64,000 nucleotides of DNA, taken from NCBI GenBank assembly GCA_006503475.1, contig RSEH01000079.1, positions 103,241 to 167,240 on the forward strand, given 5' to 3'. A model generated the notes under the pieces. The model worked only from the letters and a program-made list of their open reading frames with translations. It was not told where the DNA came from and did not search any database. This document shows positions 1 through 10,616 of this stretch, piece after piece (the stretch's first letter is position 1; each line of letters opens with the position of its first letter). The translations under genes and the position numbers were made by a program. The stretch comes from Stentor roeselii. Taxonomy: Eukaryota > Ciliophora > Heterotrichea > Heterotrichida > Stentoridae.

Positions 1-709
1 TTAAAATCAAACTCTTGCAATTACGATTGAGAAAAATTATTTAGAGTGGTAAATCTGATTTCTGATAAAAATATACTTTTCAAATACTTTTTGAACGGAA
101 GGCTCAGGCTGGTTAAATGTTTTTGGGATAAAACTGAAATTTTATTGAGAAAAATGTTGGGATTTTGCGGCACCGATCTCTGGTCAATGATAAATAAAGT
201 ATTCCTTGGAATAGCGAAGTTGAAAACCATTACTTCTGTTTAATTTGAAGTACTTCTGTTGTACTTAGAATATTTATTGGGCAAAAATGTTTGAGTAGAG
301 TATTTATAATATTTTAAAAGCTTATTAGAAACTTATTTCGTTATTTACTTAATGATCAATTTATTTTAGGGTCCGATATAGAAGGTGGCTTAATTAGGGT
401 TGATTTTAGGGCTGCTCTTACATAGGTATTTTCATATAGAGAAGAAAATACAAATATCTAATCTTTTCCAAGTTTATCAATAGAAGCGACTGATAATCAT
501 AATTATTCGATACACAAAATTAACATGCATAAATTTAATTCGTATAAGAACACATTTAAATAGTAATACAAATTCTTGATGCAATAACAAGTGTAGCCAA
601 CTTTAATAATCAAGTCTTTAATTATATCAAATTAAAACATATTCAATTAAATCATTTTAAAACCAATATTGAATTAATTTTTAACTTCTAAATAATTAGA
701 TAAATGGCT
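1..709. other. AT-rich spacer, no supported gene
   Basis: Very AT-rich sequence with only short opposing open frames (about 65-70 codons at 21-243 on both strands) that resemble no family I know. It lies downstream of the stop of the large lectin-like gene. I see no RNA gene, repeat array or telomeric repeat at this window edge. Confidence 0.6.
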
Positions 710-3700
710 TTAAATGTCTTGAAAACTATTATGAATCGCTTTTTCTTCTTCAATGTAAGAATTATGTATACTATTAAGTGAATGAGTCGGGTTGAATATC
801 TTAATAGTTCTCTTTCTGTTAAACTCCAGTTCTTCAACATTATCCCCAGCAGGAAGTACTTTAATAGAAACTTTTGATTTATTTTTGCATATTGTTACAA
901 CTTGAAGAATCAAACTGAGAGAAGAATAACAAAATGTGACTATGATAATAGATATAATCACAAATATTGAAGCATAACTTAGTTGCTTTTCTTTGTTATA
1001 TGATGTTGAGTTACTCACTGAAATTAGGATATAATAAATTATTGTTGCAACTTCCAAAAAAACGCTATAGTATAAGAAAATTCGACTTTTAAAACATTGA
1101 GTGCAAATAATGTATATCACTGTCTGAATAAATAATACCGCTAGTGCAAAAACTATCGATACTGACATTTGTAAATAGCACTGGTTACTGAAAACTATCA
1201 CAACTCCTAAAGAAATCCTGCGAAATATAAAAATAACATAAAAAAGCCACTCACTCCTCTCACTCTCTTTAAATTCATCAAAAAGTTCTCCATACCTAGA
1301 CAAAAACTCTTTCAAGTCCTCTTCAATCAAAACCGCTCTCTTATAAACGCAAAAAATCAAAAAAACGAGACAAATAAACTGAAAGGTCTAAATAAAAGTT
1401 ACAAGAGTCACTGCACAAACTACAAGGTTCAAAATTTGCAGAATTTCTTGATATTCAAAATAAGTAATTCCCAGTAAACACCCAAGAAAAAGCTCTAAAA
1501 ATGTTTGAAGCCAGTACCTTAAATAAACTTTTAATTTAAAGTAACTTAAAATTTTATCAAGACGTTGAAAGGATTTCATGCAAAGTCTAAGCACAAAAGC
1601 GAAAATATTGAAAAAGACTATTAAAAAAAGCACTGTGATAATCACTCCTGAAGTGCTAAGTAGCATATAAGTTGTTATTCCAAAATAATTTAACCGAGAT
1701 TCATTTATTTTGAACCTTTCAAAACCGAACAGGTCAAAAAAAGAAGGAATTCCTGATGTGAGTTGAGTACCTTTCAGAAATTCACTTAATTCCTCATCAA
1801 AAGTGATGTTGTATAAAAGTGTATAGGTTAAAAGCTCGACACTGTTTAAAAAGTGGTAAAGACAGTTAGGGTCTAAAGTTAAAAACGATCCTCCTAAAAC
1901 AACTCCAGCAGAACAAACATATGCGATTTTCGTGTATTTCTTAATCAAAGGCAAAGGAGCATTCAATATATTTTCACTCACATCAAACAAAGTAGCTTCA
2001 ATAATGTTCATTTTTAACAATGAGTTCTCCTGCGATTCAAGATCCTTCAAAAAACTGATGAAAACTTTAGTCTTTTTCTTTGAGTATTGATAAATCAAGT
2101 TGATTTCATAAGAATACCCGTCGATTTTACGAAGACTAAACTTTATTTTTTCTTCATTAACCTTGACAAGTAAATCAGAACTGGTTAAGTCCTCAGAGAG
2201 TTTTTCAGTAAAAATAATCATGACTTGATTTTCATTATTTACTTCAACCACCACTCCAAATGACTTGCGTTTACATTCAAAGTCCTCATAGTACCCTTTA
2301 TCACATTTACAAATGAAATCTTCATTTAAACTACTGTGAGATTTACATGAAGTGCATATTTTTTCACTCAAACATTCATCGCATAGACCTAAACAATTGA
2401 CACAGATTTTCTTGGAAGGGTTGAAAAATACTTTCTTTTCACATTTGATGCAAGTTCTGTTCAACAGTTCAAATCCGAACTCGCATGATGAGCAAGAATT
2501 TTTTTCAAATGAATCGCATTCAAGGCAGTTGAGATCTTCGCATAATGAACAGTTTTCGGAATTTCTACAACCTTTTGAACAGGCTTCTGAACAGTTCTCG
2601 CAAGTTTGGCTTTGGTTTTGGATTGGGTTGAATGAAGAAATGTTGCATGTTGAGATGCAGCCTTTGTTAATCGGGCATAATGAACATTCTGAACAATCAA
2701 ATTGAATAAGGGAAGTTAAAGATGGAGGTTTTAGGTATATTTCAAGTGAGAAGAGAAATCCTGAAAAAGAAGAACTCGAATTCGATCCTATCCACATCGT
2801 CTTTCCTCTTGAATCAATAAAATAACTACTCGATGATGTAACAGCTACTAATTCACCATTCACATATAAGCCAAAATCAGTAAAAACAAAGAACTGTACC
2901 CAAATCAAAACATGCTTCCAAACTCCTCTAATAATATTTTCTGCATAATTTATTTCAAGACTTTCTCCTGATTTCATCATAATCTTTCCAGTTAAATCTG
3001 AATCACTCAATCTCATTTCAATCAAATCCTGCAAATCCCCAAATTTTCTCAAAAAAACTCCTTCACTCCGAGGGTTGACCCAAATACAAATAAAAAACCG
3101 AAGACCAAACAAAAGCAAGTTATTAGGACTTCTAGGAACTTCTAAAAATGAATAATTTCCAGAAAAGTAAATTCCTCTTTGAAAAGCTGAAAAACTCTCA
3201 AACTCATAATTTTCCTGACTTTTTCCAATACTTGCCCAAACATTAGAAACCAGATCATTAAACTCAAGACCTTTTTTATCAAAATCAAAACTGACAGCTT
3301 TTCCATTTTCGTACTTCTCAGTGCAATTGTCTGATACAGACTTATAGCCAAGAGGACAAACTTCAAGACAAAGAAACTCTAAATAAACATCAGGACATTT
3401 TTCACATTCATAGTCGTTAATTTTGTAATAACCGTATTCACAGAAACAACTTTTATCCTTTTCGTAACTATTTTTTCCGCAGTTGTAGCAAGTTTCAAAG
3501 TTATCACAAAACAAGCAGGTTTCACTGATACACAGGTCACAATTTAAAGGATTTCTACATCCGAAGATGCAGCTTGAGTTACAAGCTATGCATATATCAT
3601 CTACTAAAGTTTCAGTGAGTTCGCAATCTTCTACACAATTTGTTAGAATTGATGATGAGCAGAGGTCAGGGTTTTGTAAATTCATATTCAGGTTTATGAA

Positions 3701-6295
3701 GTAAATTTGCAACTTCCAAAGAAATCCTTCGAATGAACTGCCTTGGTCTCCTAGAATTAGAGGACTTAAGGAATCATCGAATCGTTCTTCGGATAATAAT
3801 ATATTAGGTTTGCTGGGATAATCCAGTGAAAGAAGATAAGGAATAATATATCCATCAATATCAGAATAAACTGTAAACAAAATAACCTGCCACTTATCAA
3901 GCGATACCATATTCATATTTTGAATACTATTTTTATATTGAAAAGTCGAAGTAGATGAATCCAGAATAACCTGCAAGTTTCCCTTTTCAAGTAATTTTCC
4001 ATAACTCTTCAGTTTCATAAAAAAAACCATTGAAAAATTATGAGAAAAAATCATATCCTGACTCGTTAAAATCGATTCCCTCTTGAAATAAAACCCTCTA
4101 TTATGTACAGGTATCGGATCAGCATCATCAATATGTGGCCAAAAGCTTGATCCAGTACCTGATGTAAAGTTAACATCATTTTTTTTATCCTGAGTAACTC
4201 TCTCAATTCTATCCAACTTCAAGTCAACAACATGAGGGTCATTAACAACACATTCATGATCAACAACAATACTAAAACTCGGACAATCCCTTAAGCAAAA
4301 GTTTCCATAATGAATAAACCCAGTCTCACAGCTGAAACATCTGAAGTACCCAGGACCATAGCAATCTTTACAAGAATCCTCACAACATTTATCTGAAGTA
4401 TGATGAAAGCCAGTGTTGCAAGGTAATGGCGGGTCAGGGTTGCAGTCAACATAAAGTCCTGAACAAAAAGAACATCTTAAATCTTTACATTGATTGCAAG
4501 TTCCCCAAGTTTTGCAGCCGTTAACACATTGACTGTCACATTGAATTTCTTTACCTTCGTATTCATTAAAGTAATATAAATGGTCGTATATCCAGCCACA
4601 TCCAGCATGATACCCAGTGCAATCAACGTAAATATCATCGAAGTTGGACTTGTTATAGTTCCAGATTGTTAGTGAGTAAATGAAACCTGTAAACTTTGGC
4701 CATAGAGAAGTCTCGAAGCCGATATAGTAGTTTATTGGAGTGTCTTTGAAATAGTAACCTGGAGCCATGGTGTCACGGGTCATTGCGGAGTATATTGAAC
4801 CTGTTTCTATTGAGGTTGTTGCCGAGGAAAATGATATACTTCCGTAGTAGAATAGCCAGAAACCAGGGTAATAGTGCTTGGATTTTGATATGAAAAGTCT
4901 TGTTTCTTCGTTGTTTGAAAGGCTGATTTCTATTTCATTTGTACCTTCGATCATTATGTTGTCTGAACTGATTATTGGAGAAAGGCTGCTTGAGGTATAA
5001 ACCCAAACGGCATAGCTAAAGGTACAGCCAAGAGAAATAGGTTGTTTACTCATTAAATAACTAACCAAACTGAAGTACATTCCTCTATTATAAACAGGGT
5101 ACGGATCATCATCTTCAAAGTTATTATAAGGTGGATAAGTCAAAGAATTTTTTCCACTTTGAAATATTTCATACACCTCTTGAAATTTATCAAATTTCAC
5201 CTGAATGCTAGGTTCAAGAGACCCTTGATTATAATTATAAATGCTATCATGACAAACTCCAGACATCAAAATAAACCCTGCTTCGCATTCAGTGCATTCA
5301 TAAATATTTCCAACTAAACAATTCGATGGAAGGTCACAAAATGGAGCAGTATAAACATTTGAGCAACTTGAGCAATTAGAAAAGCTGAACCCTGAGCAAG
5401 TTTCACATAATTCACTGAAGCATGTAGAGCAAGAAGATGATCTAGTGCACCAAGGCCAAGTCGAGCAACCTGCATCACAAGAATAGCAGATTCCATAAGA
5501 CGGGTCAACAAAAACATAATATTCATTAAATTCACATCTAGGTGGTCTCATATTAAAATAAATTTCTTGCTCTTCATCATTGGATATTAAAAGTTCATAA
5601 ATAAATCCAGAAAATCCTGAAGTTGATGATCCAAGAACATAATTCATATTCTCTATAGTAAAAAATTCATAGTCATTTAGAGAGTAATATGTTGAAAAAG
5701 TTAAAGTTGTCATGTCAGTTTCGAGTTCACAGACAAAATAAGGATTAAACCATTTGTTTTGGTTAAAAGTCATGGAGTATGTCTTCGTTATTGGTGAGTA
5801 ATTTTTATAAAGAAGGATACTTAAGTATAATATTTCCCCTTGACTATAAATATGAAGTACTGTGCTTTGGGAAGTTGATATTTTAATCACAGTCCCATCA
5901 CCTCTTATTCTAATTATCATATCTATGGTGAATATCGGAGCCAATACCCAATGTTTGTCGGTTTTCAATGAACTAGTTGATGTAAAGTAAAAACCTCTTT
6001 CTTTCGTTGGGATTGGACTCAACCTGCTAGAGTCTTTGAATGAAAGACTTCCAGGATGATAAAAATCATCGATGATAGATGATTCATAGTCTAAGAAGTT
6101 GAAAAAGTTCAGGTGGATAAATGAAGAATAGCTGGTAACTTCGCAGATTTCGTATAAATCTAGCTCTGAGTTTGAAGGACAAGTCGCCACACAAGCAACC
6201 CAGCGGTAAGGGTAGCCCTGAACACAAGAAGAGCAGTCATCATCTTGACAGTAATGGTTCAGTGATGAGCACAAAGCAAGTAAGACATAAAGCAT
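710..6295 (-). CDS. Giant lectin-like/Cys-rich multi-pass membrane protein (copy 1)
   Basis: Spliced CDS is complement of 710-1123, 1139-1387 and 1403-6295, about 1851 residues. A short hydrophobic signal peptide (MLYVLLALCSS) opens the protein. Four modules follow, each starting near a 'RGFYF/RGMYF' strand and ending with 'GF(I/L)Y.L.I', the layout of a concanavalin/LamG-like beta sandwich. Each is followed by a Cys-rich block of C-x2-C / GC.W..C type like furin or EGF-like repeats. A non-Cys beta region and about six hydrophobic segments form the C-terminal third, followed by a polar tail. I infer a cell-surface protein with a lumenal/extracellular sensing part; ligand and role are unknown. 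The start is preceded by ATAATAA. Two 15-nt introns are placed by alignment with the paralogue at 24869-30451. A damaged tandem copy lies at 9924-13610. Confidence 0.88.
1124..1138 (-). other. 15-nt intron without in-frame stop
   Basis: On the minus strand this reads GTATTATTTATTCAG, phase 0 and a multiple of three, so the frame reads through it as V-L-F-I-Q. It is called an intron because removing it aligns 'ALA|TVIYII' with 'SLA|VLLYVH' of the paralogue at 24869-30451, whose 15-nt intron at 29993-30007 sits at exactly this junction. The dead copy has GTATTATTTATTTAG at the same place. Confidence 0.82.
1388..1402 (-). other. 15-nt intron ending in TAG
   Basis: Minus-strand GTAACTTTTATTTAG. 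Its terminal TAG is in frame and would stop translation after 'AVTL'. Removing it joins 'AVTL' to 'TFQFICLVF' and continues the membrane region into the C-terminal exon. The same 15 bases occur at 10602-10616 in the tandem copy. Confidence 0.93.
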
Positions 6296-9200
6296 TTATT
6301 ATTAGTAATCACTAAAAATTATTTAGTAGTTCAAGAGCTTTAAATGAATTTTTATGTTTTTTTTTTTACTTTATAGTCTTAAAACTTCAGGAATTTTAAG
6401 GCTTTGATTAAAAATTACTTTGGGTTATTTTTTATTCATAGATTGCTCTTTAGTCAGCTTAGGATATTTTTATGTTTAAGTATTAAAAACTTGATTTTTA
6501 AATATTCCATCAGAAAAACTTTTTGTGTTTAGAAATGTTTGAAAATTGACTTGAAATGATTGTTTTTGTGAGATTGAAGCAGAAAAACATCAGGCAAAGA
6601 CTTTTTATTAAACCTTGACACGAAACTGGAAAATATTGAATGCAAAACTTGTTTCTAAAGATATAAAAAGTTTTATATGATTTTGATTTTTTTAAAGGTT
6701 TTTAATGATTTGGCGTTATCAAAGATATTCATTCAGAACTGTTCTGAGATGTATTCTTAAGTGTCTGGACTTGAAAAAAAAAAGATTTGATTTAAATTAT
6801 TTAAGGATGATTATTGATAAGGAGATTTTCCGGGATTAGTTAAAATTTGCATATTGTTGATGGAGAAATACTATTTACACAATATTTTGTTGGTAAGTTC
6901 TTCGATATTTAAAATCAAATTATAACATAGATGAAATAATATATTCAAATATCTAATTACAAAATTTGACTTATATGATTTCATATTTGGAATATAAATT
7001 TATATTCAAAGGGTCAACAAATTAAAAATCAGTCTTGCTTGTATTAAGATATATCTAAAGAGTGAATTAATAATTCTTTATTTTCACTTTGATGACTACA
7101 TATTATTTCTCGATGATATCCTGCATATTCAACAGTTATGATATATCATTTAATTAAAGTCTAATTCTAATAATCTACATTGAATCAGTATAAATAAAAC
7201 TTCTTTGATGCTATTTTACTATTTTTTCAGGGGAATATATTAATTTTACACAAAATTACATATATACTTTAAGTTTAGATATCTCTTTAATCTTTAAAGT
7301 TATTGAAATTTACATTTTTTTATCGCGAAATATTTTTTTGGGTTATGGCTAATAATCTAAATAGATATTAAACACTAAGTTTATTGCCCAAAATTTTAAT
7401 CGATGTAGTCTTATTAAATTTAATCTATTTCTTTAATAAAAACATCTGCTTGATACTTGTTTATAAAAGCAACTAGAATTTCAACATATATAAGAATTAT
7501 TTAATTATATTTCTGTATAAAAAGAATAATTCATGTAAATAAATAAGTAAAATACCTTGTGATCAGTAATTCGCTCAAATAATTAAATATATATATATTA
7601 AAGTAAAATTTCCCTTACATATGATAAAAATTGAAATTTTCAGTTCTTGGCTTTATTCTTGAAAAAGTGATAAACTTGTTACAGACTTTAAGCTTTGAAA
7701 TAAAAGGAAAATGAAATATTTTTTGAGAGGGATATGTTATTAAAGTAAGTTCCAGTAGATAAATTTCAATTTTAACAGTAATTACAAAGATTGTATTCTC
7801 AAAGGATATATTTTTATTACTCTCACATCTCCCTGTTTCTGATTGTAAAACCAATCCTGAAAATTTTTATAAAAAAAATTTGGTTTTTCAAGGAACTTAT
7901 TTGTGAGAAGTAAAAACCGCTATCTTTGTTTTAAATCAACTTGTTTAATCATTTATTAAATAAAAGAGTTTTAGGATGAAGAAGTTAAAGAATTTCATGA
8001 GATATTTGCTATAAATTTGATATATATTTATGTATTTAAGTATGTATTCCCAGGAAAGCTGAAATGCATAGTGTTGATCGATATGATTTCTTTGAAGTTA
8101 TGAGGAGCAAGACTGATCAGCACATTAATGATTTAATGACGAGGATAATCAAGTCTTATGTGTATATTGATTGAATTTATTGACCCTGATTATTATATAT
8201 TAATTCTTCTTAAATATATTTAAACTCTCATGCAGCTAGGATTATGAGGGATAGTTCAAATTCTGCCTCTAGTACCTGATCTTTTCAATTAATTACTATC
8301 ATATTGAGTATGTTCAATGTATGGGCAGAATTTATTCATTAATTTTCTTTTTTTTCTTATTTACTATATTTTATCTATTGTTTAAATCTCTTCATTTCAT
8401 TGGTTTCAATATAAGTTCATTCTCCATAAAAAATTATTATTTATTGATAGAATTCAATTATAAATAGCAATGGTTGAAGTTTAATAGGAATTTATATTTT
8501 ATAAGTATATTCATTAGCCTCTATCAGTTTATATAGGCATGATAACAGTTTTTATTATATAAGTTTTCCTTCTATTGTTTTCAAAAAATTATCAAATAAT
8601 AGTCTGAATAGTATCTTTCCTTTTTCATAATAACTTTAAAATCACTTGAAGTACCTATGTTAATCTTAACTTATCCCAATAGTGGCCACCATCACTATCA
8701 AATAAAGTGTGAATGGATCAATCACAAGATATCAAATTTACTATCTCTATGATTTAAACTTTAATTTAACTCCAATTCCAAAAAAATCTTTGGGATTATC
8801 TCCAATTATCTAAAATAATTTCTAACTTCGTCTATGTAATGTTTATTTGCAGAATAATTAAAATTGAGTAATTATTCACACCCTAGAAAATACTAAACAA
8901 CAAGCATGTTCTAATATTATAATTAATTTGAATCTCTGCATTTAATCAAATGGATAAATTTCAAGTATAAATATTCACCATAGAAAATCTTGCATGATTT
9001 TGATTGATAATATAATAGCGAACTTAAGTTTATTCCAAATTCAAATCTTAGAATTTCTTAAATTTTTCAGGAAATTCTGTTATTTGAAAAATTTGATTCA
9101 ATACATATATTAAATAGAAAATTTAAAATCGAATTTACATGATTTCAGTTTGAATTAGAGCATGTGAAAATTATAAAGTGTTTTAAGATGATATTAGAAC

Positions 9201-9923
9201 TAAAAGTAAATTTGTATGATTAAAATGATATTCATTTAAACTGAATATTGAAAGAAGTTGATAAAATCACTATTTTATTAATACTTTAGAAAGTAACCTA
9301 GCAATTATTTATATGAGCATCAGTATAAGATGGGATCATATTTAAGCCCTGTCAACGAAATAGGTAAGGATAATAAATAGTTTTACCTTAGATACCTTAA
9401 CTTTTATATATTGATATTATCAAATATTCTATGGTCTTACTGACTTAATCTTTTTATATTTTAAATGTTTTTGAAGATGAAAAGATGATTATTAAATAAA
9501 TATTAAAAGTCTCTAATGAATTTTAAAATGCTTCATTTTTTATTTTTTAAATCATCACATCAATTATTTCTATATTTCTTTCCAGAAAATCTATAATATT
9601 CATAGTTAAATTTCGACCTTACCAACACTTCTCAAGTAATTATTATTCACTTCCTTTATGTATTGATGATACAAATATCACTATTAAATCTAGTAAAATT
9701 TAATATAAAATTCAGTTTCATAAAAAATTTTACACCTTTTATATTCCAATTGAAAGATTGAAATTAATTCAAATAATAGTTAATAATTCTTGGATGAATA
9801 AGTAATTAGTAACTGGAAATTTGTGTGTATGAAATCTAAACTATGATCATACAAATTTCTAAATGAACTACATTAACAAATTATCTTAGGTGAAATCATT
9901 CATTTTTATCCTAATAAATAATA
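6296..9923. other. 3.6 kb AT-rich spacer, possible short coding relic
   Basis: Extremely AT-rich with frequent stops on both strands. One more GC-rich patch at about 8040-8275 (+) reads as a short coding-like stretch (includes 'DRYDFFEVMRSK') interrupted by stops; it may be a decayed exon, but I cannot name it. An 80-codon minus frame at 7615-7854 looks like chance. No RNA gene or repeat array seen. Confidence 0.5.
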
Positions 9924-10337
9924 TTAAATGTCTTGAATACTGTTATGTATCGCTTTTTCTTCTTCATTGTAAGAGTTTTGTACACTATTTATCGAATTAA
10001 CTGGATTGAATATTTTGATAGTCTTTTTTCGGTTTATCTCCAGTTCTTCAACATTATTCTCAGCAGGAATTACCTTAATAGCAACTTTTGTCTTTTTTTT
10101 GCATATAGTGGCTAGTTGTTGAATAGAACTAAAAATGGAATAACAAAGAGTGACTAAAATAATTGAAATAACTACAAGTATTGATATGTAACTTAGTGAC
10201 TTTTCATTGTTATATGATGTTGAGGCACTCACTGAAATAAGGACATAATAAATTATCGTTGAAAATTCCAGGAAAGTGGTATAATACAGTAAAAATTTAC
10301 TTTTAAAGCATTTTGTGCAAATAATGTATAACAGTGT

Positions 10338-10352
10338 CTAAATAAATAATAC
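10338..10352 (-). other. 15-nt intron in the dead copy
   Basis: Minus-strand GTATTATTTATTTAG, the counterpart of 1124-1138. Here the last codon is TAG, where copy 1 has CAG, so it looks like a nonsense mutation until the intron is recognised. Confidence 0.82.
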
Positions 10353-10601
10353 CGCTAATGATAAAACTATTGATACTGTTAGTTGTAGATAACAATGGTT
10401 ACTGAAAACTATCACAATACCTAAAGACATCCTGCGAATAATAAAAATGACATAAAAAAGCCATTCACTCCTCTCACGTTCTTTAAATTCATCTAATAGT
10501 TCTCCGTATTTACTCAAAAATTCTTTCAAGTCCTCTTCAATCAAAACCGCTCTTTTATAAACACAAAAAATTAAATAACTTAGAGAAATAAACTGAAAGG
10601 T

Positions 10602-10616
10602 CTAAATAAAAGTTAC
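10602..10616 (-). other. 15-nt intron in the dead copy
   Basis: Minus-strand GTAACTTTTATTTAG, identical to the intron at 1388-1402 of copy 1 and at the same protein position (after 'AVTL'). Confidence 0.88.

Noticed and set aside
2352-2705. Open frame on the + strand inside the Cys-rich part of copy 1
   Set aside because: It mirrors the codon bias of the minus-strand Cys-rich repeats (Cys codons read as Ala/Thr on the other strand) and is repeated at 11728-11913 for the same reason.
7615-7854. 80-codon minus-strand frame in the AT-rich spacer
   Set aside because: Low-complexity, spacer-like composition, no similarity to any family and no flanking signal.
10335-10340. TAG read as a nonsense mutation in the tandem lectin-like copy
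   Set aside because: It is the last codon of a 15-nt intron (GTATTATTTATTTAG) at a position shared with both intact paralogues.
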